Below, piece after piece: positions 16,630 to 25,261 of a DNA stretch of 64,000 bases (positions are counted from its first letter, which is position 1; every line of letters starts with the position of its first letter). Origin of the DNA: Nitrospira sp. (GTDB lineage Bacteria; Nitrospirota; Nitrospiria; Nitrospirales; Nitrospiraceae); assembly GCA_022842445.1 (NCBI GenBank), contig JALHPO010000006.1, positions 124,001 to 188,000 of the forward strand. Direction: 5' to 3'. The position numbers and the translations under genes were made by a program. A model generated the notes under the pieces. That model did no database searches and was not told the DNA's origin. It worked only from the letters and a program-made list of their open reading frames with translations.

Positions 16630-17475
16630 TTACCGTACAACCAGGACTGAGCAGTCGCTCCGCTGGACAATCTTGGTCGATACACTGCCTTGGAGAAAGC
16701 GGGCAACGGCGCTACGCCCCTTGGCTCCGGTGACAATCAGATCCGGCTGTTCACGGCCCACCACTTTCAAAATTTCCTCCGCTGCCGGCCCCACTCTTGG
16801 AAACTCCCTGACACGATATCCCGATTTCTCGAGCTTGGCCGCCTCCTGCGCGAGTAATTTCTCCCCGGCCTCTTTGACGACCGTATACCGTAGAAACGGC
16901 ATGACGTGGACCAGAAGAATTCCGATCGGATCAGCCGCTGACTTGACCTGAAACTGTCTGGTGAGGAATCGCAGCGCTTTGCCTGAGGAGGGAGAACCGT
17001 CCGTTGCGAACAGAATCCGCCGGATCGGCTTCGGCGGCTCTTTCACAACCAAAACAGGACCGGACGCATGGATCGTCACGGCCGTGGAGACGCTTCCCAT
17101 CATGAGCCGGTCCAGCGCATTCAGTCCTCGACTGCCCACTACCACCAATCCATTGCGTCCCGCATGCTTGAGCAGCACTTTCGCGATCGCTTGCGTCTCC
17201 ACACGCACCGAGCCTTTCAACCCGAGTGCCTTCATGCGCTTCTCCGACTCCGCCACCACTTGCTTGGCCTGGGATTCAAGGAAGTGAATGACCTCGCCCT
17301 CATCCGGCTCATTCCCGCTCACAGACGGATGTGTGATCAACGACGTCGGTACAGACTGAGTATCGAGGCCATGCACCCCGACGATACTCGGCACCGCCTT
17401 CAGCGGCAGTTTCGCCACCCATTCCAACGCCCAATCCCCATACTTTGACCCATCGATTCCAACGACGGCTTTCAT
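16630..17475 (-). CDS. tandem universal stress protein (two UspA domains)
   Basis: 281 residues from the ATG at 17475, which follows GGGAGG by nine bases; upstream in-frame ATGs lack a site. Residues 1-140 and 150-281 are two UspA folds. The first begins MKAVVGIDGSKYGDWALEW and has the ATP-type loop VVGSRGLNALDRLMMGSVS. The second begins RRILFATDGSPSSGKALRFL and has VTGAKGRSAVARFLQGSVS. Both G-x2-G-x9-G(S/T) motifs look intact, so ATP binding is likely. A second tandem Usp is at 25841-26698. Confidence 0.9.
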   Translation of the reverse strand: MKAVVGIDGSKYGDWALEWVAKLPLKAVPSIVGVHGLDTQSVPTSLITHPSVSGNEPDEGEVIHFLESQAKQVVAESEKRMKALGLKGSVRVETQAIAKVLLKHAGRNGLVVVGSRGLNALDRLMMGSVSTAVTIHASGPVLVVKEPPKPIRRILFATDGSPSSGKALRFLTRQFQVKSAADPIGILLVHVMPFLRYTVVKEAGEKLLAQEAAKLEKSGYRVREFPRVGPAAEEILKVVGREQPDLIVTGAKGRSAVARFLQGSVSTKIVQRSDCSVLVVR

Positions 17476-17918
17476 CGGCGTCATCCTCCCGAGGTTGAGA
17501 TTTCCGGTCAATTGATGTGAGACGGTACCGCTCCTCTCCCACAGATACTTGGACACCAATGCGTCGGAGCTACGGGCGAGACTAAGATCATAGAAGATCT
17601 CGACCGATGGACAGTAGTTGTGGTACCTCCCCCCTTGTCCTCCCGCTTGATTTTGCGAAAGAACGCAATGACGATGCCATAGTTGTGAGAGAGGGGAATC
17701 TCTCACTATCGAGTGATGAAGTATTTCCTTTCTCTCGCTTCCGGTGCTGTCTCTTTCGAAGGCTGGTGCCAACCGCCCCAGGGCACTCTCTCATCCTGTC
17801 GCGAAATGCAACATCCGACATAGGCTGAAATTAATGATTGGCGATTGAACCGGCTTTTGATAAAGTGCGCACCCACCTGCCGATAACGGCTTGATTTGCT
17901 TGATTTGATGGGGGGAGC
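17476..17918. other. intergenic region between divergent genes
   Basis: 443 bases between the Usp start (reverse) and mlaA (forward). An inverted repeat, GTGAGAGA and TCTCTCAC, lies at 17685-17706. No gene or clear promoter could be assigned. The stretch presumably holds the divergent promoters. Confidence 0.4.
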
Positions 17919-18851
17919 GTGGTGATAACTATGATGGCCGGACTATACGAGATACCAATTCAGTTGAAGAGTACGATGGTTGGACTCACCCTGACTGTTG
18001 CGCTTCTAATATTCTCTGGTTGCGCCAGCCAAGTAGCCTCAAAAACTCTTCAGCCCCCTGGAACTGAATACTCGAACACAACGGCTCCTATTGTCGCGGC
18101 ATCTTCAGCTGCTGCGCCTGCCATCGCAGTTGACCGAAATTCGCAAGAAGAACCGTTCGATCCCTTTGCAAAACCCGGGGAGACGGACATCGAAGAATAC
18201 GACCCGTTGGAACCCCTCAATACGAAGATTTTTGAATTCAACCGGCAGATGGACCGGTGGGTGCTGAAGCCGGTGGCCAAGGGCTATGACTTTATTATGC
18301 CGAATCCGGTTCAAACCGGGGTCAGCAACTTCTTTTATAACGCGAGGTTCGTTCCACGGTTCGTGAATAACATCTTGCAGGGAAAGTTCCGTGGAGCGGG
18401 TATCGAGACCGGCCGTTTTCTCGTGAACACCACGGTCGGTGTTGCCGGATTTATCGATTGGGCAAGCGACTTGGACCTGAAGACGCCTGAAGAAGACTTA
18501 GGGCAAACGCTCGGTTTCTATGGAGTCAAACCAGGACCCTACATTGTCGTACCGCTCTATCCGCCGTTTACAGTCCGAGACTTTGTTGGATATGTCGGGG
18601 ATATTTTCCTCAATCCCATTTACTGGCTGGCTCTGCCCGTCATTGAAATCGGCGACATTCCGTCCGCAATTCCCCATTACAACCGAACGACGACTTCTCT
18701 CATACTGTTCGGCGCAAAAGTAACCGAAGTGGTGAATGACCGCTCGCTCAACCTTGAAAAGTATCAGGGTGTCGAAGAGTCCACGGTCGATCTCTACAGC
18801 GCCGTCCGTAACGCCTATCTCCAAAAGCGGGCCAAGGCTATTCAAGAGTAG
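17919..18851 (+). CDS. mlaA: MlaA-family phospholipid transport lipoprotein
   Basis: About 310 residues from GTG 17919; ATG 17931 is an equally good start. A hydrophobic segment ends FSGCAS, a lipoprotein box. The MlaA domain follows: DPLEPLNTKIFEFN, VLKPVAKGYDFIMP, GVSNFFYNARFVPRFVNNILQG, and DLGQTLGFYGVKPGPYIVVPLYPP. MlaA sits in the outer membrane and removes misplaced phospholipids from the outer leaflet, passing them to MlaC. A 65-residue low-complexity linker precedes the domain. No other mla genes are nearby. It is A+T-richer than its neighbours by eye. Confidence 0.92.
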   Translation: MVITMMAGLYEIPIQLKSTMVGLTLTVALLIFSGCASQVASKTLQPPGTEYSNTTAPIVAASSAAAPAIAVDRNSQEEPFDPFAKPGETDIEEYDPLEPLNTKIFEFNRQMDRWVLKPVAKGYDFIMPNPVQTGVSNFFYNARFVPRFVNNILQGKFRGAGIETGRFLVNTTVGVAGFIDWASDLDLKTPEEDLGQTLGFYGVKPGPYIVVPLYPPFTVRDFVGYVGDIFLNPIYWLALPVIEIGDIPSAIPHYNRTTTSLILFGAKVTEVVNDRSLNLEKYQGVEESTVDLYSAVRNAYLQKRAKAIQE

Positions 18852-19125
18852 CGCAACAGCCGCCAGCATTCAGACTGTCCCTACTAAGGTCGAGGGACAA
18901 TAGACGATCGGCAATACCGGTAGATGGTCGGGAAGCTCAGATGGGCGATTTCAACTGAACTATCAGAGGACTACCTGTGCTGTGATCGTTGGAAGCACCA
19001 GTGACTCGGTCATGGCACAGACCACCACTTCCCCGGAAACAATCTCGATGAGAGGAGGGCGCACCCTACAAGAGACGAAACCGAGTCACCACGTGCCGCC
19101 TATCGGCTGACTGAGACGCGACGGT
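18852..19125. other. intergenic region after mlaA
   Basis: 274 bases. TGTCCCT and AGGGACA at 18876-18899 can pair across a 10-base loop just after mlaA but lack a T-run, so termination is uncertain. Nothing else was recognised. Confidence 0.35.
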
Positions 19126-19209
19126 TTACTGACTCTTCTTGTACACAACGATCCCGCCGACCAGGATCCCGAACATGACGACCGCGAACATTAAGAATGT
19201 GCTATCCAT
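19126..19209 (-). CDS. 27-residue membrane peptide, paralogue of 16458-16538
   Basis: On the reverse strand AAAGGAGTAACC precedes ATG at 19209. The frame encodes MDSTFLMFAVVMFGILVGG followed by IVVYKKSQ and stops with TAA at 19126-19128. It is one hydrophobic helix with a basic C-terminus and is clearly homologous to the 26-residue peptide 2.6 kb away. The similarity of sequence, length and ribosome site supports a real gene. Partner and function are unknown; it could be a small subunit of a membrane redox complex. Confidence 0.72.
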   Translation of the reverse strand: MDSTFLMFAVVMFGILVGGIVVYKKSQ

Positions 19210-20100
19210 GGTTACTCCTTTCGTTCGAACCGTTACGCAACGAAGTGATACACCATAGCAACCCCGCAAGGGTCGAAACTAACTGCTCCCTCCTTTCTGT
19301 ATCGGCACCTCTCTTTGCATCACAGCAGCCCTTAGCGCAGTGCAAGATGCGCGATACGCTCATCTCATTTACCATTCCGAGATTGATTTATACCTAATAA
19401 GTTTATTCCCGACAAATGGCCTTGTCAAGATTGAGGTGACAGATTCAAAAACGTACGCAGCCCCTTGAGTTAACCTGCGAAGAATGATCGTTACCTAGGA
19501 ATTGAGCGGAGGCCTTGGTGAGAGGAACACTCAAGGAAATCGGGGTCGAGCGCTGGGGTCGTGAGCAGGCCCACTGATGGGTGGGAAGCCTAAAGCCCCT
19601 CCAAGACCTCAGGAGTTGGTTGTGAGCTCTTCGGACCTGTCTCCGCTCTGCCTTTTTATTAGCAAGCCCTTCTCCAATTCTGGACTACCACTGATTACTG
19701 ATTGCGGTTGCCCTTATTTATGGGGCCTCGGTCTTGCTCCGACCAGCAAGCATGAAGCAGGCCGTACGAACCGGCGACGGCGGGAACCACGGCATAAAAA
19801 AACCGGCCCGCCCTTGTGTGGAACTACGGGGGCTACCCTCCGGCCGGGATCACACTCACCAACCCTTCAGTCGCTTAAGACCACTTACCCCGCGCCTCAG
19901 TCTTCATCCGACCCCACCATTGAAAGCGCGCCCCTTGAACCCTAATCCCCCTACTGAACAACACCCTCGCCCTATGCACGCTGGCTACACAAGAGCGAGT
20001 CTACAAACCGAGACTGGCGACCTGGCTAGGCTCAAGCCACCTCCTTCACTTCCTTGTTAACCGCCGGCATGGAGATATCAATGTTGTCTCTTGCTACATC
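19210..20100. other. long intergenic region with no supported gene
   Basis: 891 bases. Open frames on the plus strand at 19577-19945 and 19734-20060 are proline/arginine-rich and resemble no family, so they are not called. There is no hairpin with a T-run, no tRNA-like fold and no tandem repeat that I can see. It may be decayed sequence. Confidence 0.4.
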
Positions 20101-21435
20101 CTACCCCAGCAGCGGGGAAATAATTCCTTTCTCGGTAAGAATGCGAAGTCCCTCACGTACGTTCCTGATTCGTGCCCCTGATTCCTCGCTAATCTGTGCC
20201 CCTGTTTTGCTCAATTGAGCCAACCCCTGCTCTTGGGCCTTGATCGCCGTGGCGACGGCGAGTCGCGGCACGACCTCCCATTCGTCCATGTTGCAGATGA
20301 TGCTGTCTTCGTTAATGCCCCGCTCCTCTGCGCAGGCCGCCAATTCCATCGCCGCCGCAATCGCCATGTCATCCGAGATGTTGCGGGCTCGCACATCCAA
20401 TGCGCCCCGGAAGATGCCGGGAAAGACCAAGGAATTGTTCACTTGGTTGGGGAAATCACTCCGTCCCGTGGCGACGATCCTCGCCCCGGCTTCCTTCGCC
20501 TCCCACGGCCAGATTTCCGGAACCGGATTGGCACAGGCGAAAACGATGGCGTCCTTCGCCATGGTCGTAATCCATTCGGGCCTGATGATCCCGCCAGCTG
20601 AAAAGGCGATACAGACGTCGGCCCCTCGCAAGGCTTCCGAAATCCCACCCCGTCGCTTTTCTCCGTTTGTCTCCCGGCAGACCCGCCACTGCTCGGCATA
20701 ATCAGGATTGTCCCGATAGTCGGTGCGGTGGGCCCCGAGAATACCTCCAAGGTCGCAGGCCACAATCGACGCCGGGTCTGCTCCTTTCGTTTTCAAGAAT
20801 CGATAGATAGGCACATTGGCCGCACCCATCCCGATCATGGCGATACGGATGGCCCTGATCGACTTCCCCACGACCTTCAGCGCATTGAGCAAGGCCGCGA
20901 GCAATACCGTCCCAGTTCCCTGTTGATCATCGTGCCACACAGGAATCGTACAGACACGGCGCGCTTCTTCCAGCACACGGAAACATTTTGGCATCGCGAT
21001 GTCTTCGAGGTTGATACCGCCAAACGATGGTTCCAGGAGCTTGACCGTCCGCACGATCTCGTCGGGATCTTTGGTGCCGAGACAGATCGGTACCGCATCC
21101 ACGCCACCCAGATACTTGAAGAGCAACGCTTTGCCTTCCATGACCGGAAGGCCGGCCTCCGGCCCGATATCCCCCAGCCCCAACACCCTCGTCCCGTCGG
21201 ACACCACCGCGATGCTGTTGGCTTTGTTCGTCAGGTCATAGACCAAACCGGGGTTCTTTTGAATGTCCCTGCAGGGAGCCGCCACTCCCGGCGTGTACCA
21301 ATACGCAAGGTCGTCGAGGCTGCGGATGGGACATTTCGGGAATGATTGGATTTTCCCCTTGTACGCGGCATGCAGCCGACGCGACTCTTCGTCCGGCTTG
21401 TGCGCCTTGGCGACCAACTCCTCTCTGGACGGCAT
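20101..21435 (-). CDS. NAD(P)-dependent malic enzyme
   Basis: 444 residues from ATG 21435, preceded by GGAGGAG nine bases upstream. Malic enzyme motifs are YTPGVAAPCRDI near residue 52, SDGTRVLGLGDIGPEAGLPVMEGKALL (cited by VLGLGDIGP), INLEDIAMPKCF, PVWHDDQQGTGTV, and the nucleotide-binding MIGMGAANVPIY. It oxidatively decarboxylates malate to pyruvate plus CO2 and NAD(P)H, linking the TCA cycle to pyruvate. It lacks the C-terminal phosphotransacetylase domain of the 750-residue MaeB type. Cofactor preference cannot be told from the sequence. Confidence 0.92.
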   Translation of the reverse strand: MPSREELVAKAHKPDEESRRLHAAYKGKIQSFPKCPIRSLDDLAYWYTPGVAAPCRDIQKNPGLVYDLTNKANSIAVVSDGTRVLGLGDIGPEAGLPVMEGKALLFKYLGGVDAVPICLGTKDPDEIVRTVKLLEPSFGGINLEDIAMPKCFRVLEEARRVCTIPVWHDDQQGTGTVLLAALLNALKVVGKSIRAIRIAMIGMGAANVPIYRFLKTKGADPASIVACDLGGILGAHRTDYRDNPDYAEQWRVCRETNGEKRRGGISEALRGADVCIAFSAGGIIRPEWITTMAKDAIVFACANPVPEIWPWEAKEAGARIVATGRSDFPNQVNNSLVFPGIFRGALDVRARNISDDMAIAAAMELAACAEERGINEDSIICNMDEWEVVPRLAVATAIKAQEQGLAQLSKTGAQISEESGARIRNVREGLRILTEKGIISPLLG

Positions 21436-21547
21436 GATGTCGTCTCCTCCGCGGAATTGGTCTACCGGCGGTGCGGAACGCAAACCCGCAGGATGGCGCT
21501 GACTGGGAAAGAAGCCCTGCGCCCCCCGTGGCACAGGGGGGCAGCCA

Positions 21548-21802
21548 TTAGTTCAGGCGGGGCTTGCCATGACCGATGGATGGTTTCTCGGCTTCTTCGC
21601 GCGCGAGACCTTTCGGACGATGGACCTGGCGATGTGTAAGAATCACCGGATCGATCCGTTCGCCGCAACTGACACAGCGCCAATCGAACGACCCGATTTC
21701 GAAGACTCTCTCCTGAACCATCAGCCCGCCGCAGCGATGGCAGCAACCGACTCGCGCCTGTTGCCGGGTGGCAGTGGCAGAAGACTTCAAGGCCTTGACC
21801 AT
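21548..21802 (-). CDS. small zinc-ribbon protein
   Basis: 84 residues with a strong ribosome site (AGGAGGAGGTGA) before ATG 21802. Two cysteine pairs, CCHRCGG and CVSCGE, about 20 residues apart, form a likely zinc ribbon. The C-terminal half is basic and polar. No DNA-binding or catalytic signature is evident. A smaller protein with two CxxC pairs is at 54252-54440. Role unknown; a nucleic-acid-binding or adaptor role is plausible. Confidence 0.72.
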   Translation of the reverse strand: MVKALKSSATATRQQARVGCCHRCGGLMVQERVFEIGSFDWRCVSCGERIDPVILTHRQVHRPKGLAREEAEKPSIGHGKPRLN

Positions 21803-21868
21803 TGCGACTCACCTCCTCCTGGCTCAAGTTTTGAATTACTCGTATGAGCCGCCTTTCTCGAAAAGGAT

Positions 21869-23212
21869 TCATGCCGGCTTGCCCTCCTTCAGCGCCTTCA
21901 GTAGCAGGCCCTTGAGAACTCCGCTCGGCTCCTCGAATTCGTAGGTCACACGGCAAGCGGGCTGCCGGATCGCCACCAGCCGGCGGAGATCGACCGGGGT
22001 CGCGATGAGCACAAGGTCGCAATCCACCTGATTGATCGTCTGTTCCAAATCGTGAAGTTGTTCGGGTCCGTAGCCCATCGCGGGCAGGACACACTTCAAG
22101 TGTGGATTGCCGCGAAAGGTCTCACGCAGGCTGCCGACTGCTGCCGGTCTGGGATCAGCCAACGCCGACGCCCCGTACTTCTTTGCCGCGAGCACACCGG
22201 CGCCATAGGCCATTTCTCCATGAGTGACCGTAGGACCATCCTCAATGACGAGTACGCGCTTACCACGAACCGCCTCGGCATCCTCCACCAGGAACGGCAT
22301 GGCTGATTCGATGATCTGTGCCTTGGGATTCATGGAGCTGATCGCCCGACGCACGGTTTCGACATGCCGTGGATCGGCTGTATCGACCTTTGTCACCACA
22401 ATGACATCGGCACGGAGTAAATTGACTTCGCCGGGAAAGTACCTTTGTTCGTGACCGGCCCGGTGCGGATCGACGAGAACAATCTCAAGATCGGACTCTA
22501 CAAATGAGAAATCGTTATTGCCCCCGTCCCAAAGGATCACATCCGCTTCGGCCTCGGCCTGACGCAGAATCCGTTCGTAGTCCACTCCGGCAAATACGAC
22601 ATTACCCAGGGCGATATGTGGCTCGTATTCTTCCCGTTCTTCGATCGTACACTTGTTCTGCCGAAGATCTTCAAGGGTCGCGAACCGCTGGACAGCCTGT
22701 TGCGCCAAGTCTCCATACGGCATGGGGTGCCGGACCACAGCTACTTGACGCCCCTGCTCCCTCAGCCATACCGCGAGCCGTCGTGCGAGAGGACTCTTGC
22801 CCGCCCCGGTCCTGACCGCACAGACAGAGATCACCGGTTTCCGCGACCGCAGCATGGTGGCACGCGGTCCCAACAATCGGAAATCCGCCCCCCCCGCCAG
22901 CGCCCGCGAGGCCTGATGCATGACCTCTTCGTGCGACACGTCACTATAGGCAAAGATGACCTGGTCGACAGAATGAATTGCGATGATGGTTTCCAGAGCG
23001 TTCTCCGGGAGAATCGGGATGCCATCCGGATAGTGCGGCCCCGCCAGTTCATGAGGGTAGAGACGCCCCGCGATGTTGGGAATCTGCGCAGCGGTGAACG
23101 CGACAACTCGATAGGCCGGATTGTTTCGAAAGACGACATTGAAGTTATGGAAGTCGCGGCCGGCCGCTCCCATAATCACCACGCTTGTGATCGTGCCATC
23201 GCGATGTTCCAC
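21869..23212 (-). CDS. cyclic 2,3-diphosphoglycerate synthetase-like P-loop protein
   Basis: 447 residues. The N-terminus (VVIMGAAGRDFHNFN) is a Rossmann-type strand-loop, followed at about residue 133 by a P-loop, AVRTGAGKSPLARRLA, and later ILWDGGNNDFSF, VVTKVDTADP and VIEDGPTVTHGEMAYGAG. This order matches the cyclic 2,3-diphosphoglycerate synthetase family. In methanogens that enzyme makes a thermoprotective metabolite from 2,3-diphosphoglycerate; bacterial members are annotated by similarity and their reaction is unproven. The TKVD motif recalls SIMIBI GTPases, so a G-protein-like role is an alternative. Divergent from the Hsp20 block. Confidence 0.8.
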   Translation of the reverse strand: MEHRDGTITSVVIMGAAGRDFHNFNVVFRNNPAYRVVAFTAAQIPNIAGRLYPHELAGPHYPDGIPILPENALETIIAIHSVDQVIFAYSDVSHEEVMHQASRALAGGADFRLLGPRATMLRSRKPVISVCAVRTGAGKSPLARRLAVWLREQGRQVAVVRHPMPYGDLAQQAVQRFATLEDLRQNKCTIEEREEYEPHIALGNVVFAGVDYERILRQAEAEADVILWDGGNNDFSFVESDLEIVLVDPHRAGHEQRYFPGEVNLLRADVIVVTKVDTADPRHVETVRRAISSMNPKAQIIESAMPFLVEDAEAVRGKRVLVIEDGPTVTHGEMAYGAGVLAAKKYGASALADPRPAAVGSLRETFRGNPHLKCVLPAMGYGPEQLHDLEQTINQVDCDLVLIATPVDLRRLVAIRQPACRVTYEFEEPSGVLKGLLLKALKEGKPA

Positions 23213-23777
23213 AGGATTTCTTCTCGCAATGCTGATTTCTGCGGCCGCCGGCCCTTGTTACTTGTTCTTTGGAGCGATCGAAGAGCGTACGCCACCCGGT
23301 TCATCGACGGATTGTGCAATCCCGGTCCGATGCCCCACACCCTCTGTGTGTATTGCAGAACTTATGCTCAACATCGGCTCGTGCGGTCACAAAAAGGCTC
23401 TTGTCAATGAATGAAGGTTGATTCCGCTCCTCTGCCGTCTTCGGCGCACCGGGTGCTCCTGTCAGCTACATGAATCGCCGGCTGCCGGAAGCTCTTGATT
23501 GTCGAAAGATTCCACAGTGCCCGAAAAGGTCCTGCCCTGTAATGCAACAGCGTGTCAATCCACAGTGCATGGCCTGCACCTCGCCAATCTCGCAACTCCT
23601 TGATTCTGTGCAATCGACCGAGCCTGCTCCAGCCTGCCATCAATGTGGCATTACCGATGCACTCCGAGTCTGCAACGGTCGCACCTCACCGAACAGGGAG
23701 TCCTGACGGCGTAGAGATGCCACGGTAGGAATGACCGCAACCATACCTATTGATTAACAAAACAAGGAGGGTCTGCC
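23213..23777. other. intergenic region before hsp20
   Basis: 565 bases. A 78-codon frame at 23470-23706 has several cysteine pairs (CMAC, CHQC) but no ribosome site and no recognisable family. I see no CIRCE element or other heat-shock operator. Confidence 0.4.
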
Positions 23778-24251
23778 ATGTCCGGACTCAGCAGATGGGA
23801 ACCGTCGGCTCGTTGGAATCCGTGGAGAGAATTCGAAGATATGGAGAAACGCCTTTCGACGATCTTTGGGCGCGCCCCAATAGCCACGAGCGGTGAAAAG
23901 AAGGAAGCCATTGCGGTCGCTGAATGGTCACCCCTCGTCGACATCAGTGAAGACGACAAGGGATACGTCGTGAAAGCTGAACTTCCCGAGATGAAGAAGG
24001 AAGAGATCAAGATCAACGTCCTTGACGACGTCCTCTCGATCAGCGGAGAACGCAAATATGAGAAAGAGGAGAAGGGCAAGAAGTATCACAGGGTGGAACG
24101 GGCCTACGGCAGCTTCATGCGGAGCTTCACCCTCCCCGAAGATGCCGACGGCTCCAAGGTCAGCGCCGAGTACAAGGATGGCGTATTAAACGTACGTCTC
24201 CCGAAGTCGGAGAAGGCCAGGCCGAAATCGATCGAGGTGAAGGTGTCGTGA
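23778..24251 (+). CDS. Hsp20 small heat shock protein
   Basis: 157 residues, with AAGGAGG before the start. The alpha-crystallin domain spans about 50-150: WSPLVDISEDDKGYVVKAELPEMKKEEIKI (cited by AELPEMKKEEIKI), DVLSISGERKYE, GSFMRSFTLPEDADGSKVSAEYKDGVLNV (cited by GVLNVRLPK). The C-terminal tail lacks an obvious I-x-I motif but ends SIEVKVS. It is an ATP-independent chaperone that holds unfolding proteins. A small membrane-protein gene follows after 16 bases. Confidence 0.93.
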   Translation: MSGLSRWEPSARWNPWREFEDMEKRLSTIFGRAPIATSGEKKEAIAVAEWSPLVDISEDDKGYVVKAELPEMKKEEIKINVLDDVLSISGERKYEKEEKGKKYHRVERAYGSFMRSFTLPEDADGSKVSAEYKDGVLNVRLPKSEKARPKSIEVKVS

Positions 24252-24267
24252 GGAAAAGGAGGACACC

Positions 24268-24423
24268 ATGTTCCGGCATCAAAAATATCTCGAGATCCCC
24301 TGGGATGTCCATTGGCAACAGGGGGAGACCAGGCGTCACCCCCACTTCTGGTGGCTGATGGTCTTGCTGATCTTGGCCGCTATGTTTTTAATCGGAGTCG
24401 GAGTGACCAGCGGCATCAAGTAG
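24268..24423 (+). CDS. 51-residue membrane protein downstream of hsp20
   Basis: AAAGGAGGACACC precedes ATG 24268. The 51-codon frame starts MFRHQKYLEIPWDVHW, then a polar stretch, and ends with one hydrophobic helix (FWWLMVLLILAAMFLIGVGV) and GIK before TAG. The strong ribosome site and 16-base gap to hsp20 suggest one transcript. The helix is C-terminal, so it may be tail-anchored with its N-terminus in the cytoplasm. Unknown function. Confidence 0.72.
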   Translation: MFRHQKYLEIPWDVHWQQGETRRHPHFWWLMVLLILAAMFLIGVGVTSGIK

Positions 24424-24427
24424 TCTC

Positions 24428-24514
24428 ACGGTCTGCCTGGCCTATCCAGTCTTGATGCAGGGCTGGATAGGCCAGAAAGACTGGAACGACCAGATAGACG
24501 GGATAGACCGTATT
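24428..24514. repeat. degenerate 9-bp tandem array (array 1), partly inverted
   Basis: Read on the reverse strand, bases 24466-24514 run as 9-mers such as GGTCTATCC, CGTCTATCT, GGTCGTTCC, AGTCTTTCT and GGCCTATCC, ending at the ATG of the phosphoribosyltransferase gene. Read on the forward strand, 24430-24456 run as GGTCTGCCT, GGCCTATCC, AGTCTTGAT. The two halves form a 13-bp inverted repeat (24437-24449 with 24463-24475). The shared pattern is NGTCTNNCT, the same as in five other spacers in this window. Confidence 0.75.
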
Positions 24515-25186
24515 ATGATTTTCAAGAATCGTGAAGAGGCCGGTCACCGGCTCGTTGAACGATTGAGCAGCTACCGTGACCAGCCGGGAACCCTCATCCT
24601 GGCGCTCCCCCGTGGCGGCGTGGCGGTCGGGTACCAATTGAGCCTGGGGCTGCATCTTCCGCTGGACGTGTTCATTACCCGCAAGCTGGGCGCGCCGGAT
24701 AATCCGGAGTACGCCTTGGGCGCGGTGGGCGAGACGGGAGTGGTCTATCTGAATCCGGAAGCGATGGCGGCCTGTCGTCTCTCTCGGGCGGACATCACAC
24801 AACTTGTTCGAGCCCAGCAGGAGGAGATCGTCCGCAGGCAGACTCTCTATCGGCAAGACCGCCGGTTTCCTGTGCTCACCGGCCGCACCGTCATTCTCGT
24901 GGACGACGGAATCGCCACCGGCTCCACGTTCTTCGCGTCGGTCCAGTCGATCAAAAGCCTGAATCCGCGACGCCTGATTGGAGCTATTCCGGTCGGCCCG
25001 ACGGACACCATCCTGGAAGCCCGCGCGCAAGTCGATGAGTTGGTGGTGCTTGCCACACCAGACCCATTCTGGGCGGTAGGAAATCACTATGTCGATTTCT
25101 CCCAGGTCGACGATCGTGATGTCGTGGAGTACTTGAACCTGGCTGAGGAAGCGATGCGCGAGCGGGCAGAGCCTTCCTCCGCCTAG
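24515..25186 (+). CDS. phosphoribosyltransferase-domain protein
   Basis: 223 residues from ATG 24515; an upstream ATG at 24452 lies inside the 9-bp repeat array and is less likely. Motifs: MIFKNREEAGHRLVERL, LALPRGGVAVGYQL (pyrophosphate loop), DVFITRKLGAPDNPEYALGAV (cited by KLGAPDNPE), and the PRPP loop VILVDDGIATGSTF near residue 135. This family of free phosphoribosyltransferases is often encoded with stress proteins, and its substrate is unknown. It belongs to a forward run with Hsp20, an NTF2-like protein, Usp and cytochrome c. Confidence 0.88.
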   Translation: MIFKNREEAGHRLVERLSSYRDQPGTLILALPRGGVAVGYQLSLGLHLPLDVFITRKLGAPDNPEYALGAVGETGVVYLNPEAMAACRLSRADITQLVRAQQEEIVRRQTLYRQDRRFPVLTGRTVILVDDGIATGSTFFASVQSIKSLNPRRLIGAIPVGPTDTILEARAQVDELVVLATPDPFWAVGNHYVDFSQVDDRDVVEYLNLAEEAMRERAEPSSA

Positions 25187-25261
25187 CCGTATGATTTGCG
25201 AGCGTCTGTGATGAAGCCGGTGGAGAATCTGCCTGTGATGCAACGAGGAAGGGAGAATGTG

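Noticed and set aside
16630..17772. 380-residue version of the Usp protein
   Set aside because: The additional N-terminus lacks Usp similarity, and GGGAGG lies before the ATG at 17475.
19577..20060. Overlapping open frames in a long spacer
   Set aside because: Proline/arginine-rich, no ribosome site, no family similarity.
23470..23706. Cysteine-rich 78-codon frame
   Set aside because: CxxC pairs recall a zinc finger but the spacing is irregular and there is no ribosome site.
24452..24514. Longer N-terminus for the phosphoribosyltransferase
   Set aside because: The extra codons fall in the 9-bp repeat array; the family start is MIFKNREEAG at 24515.
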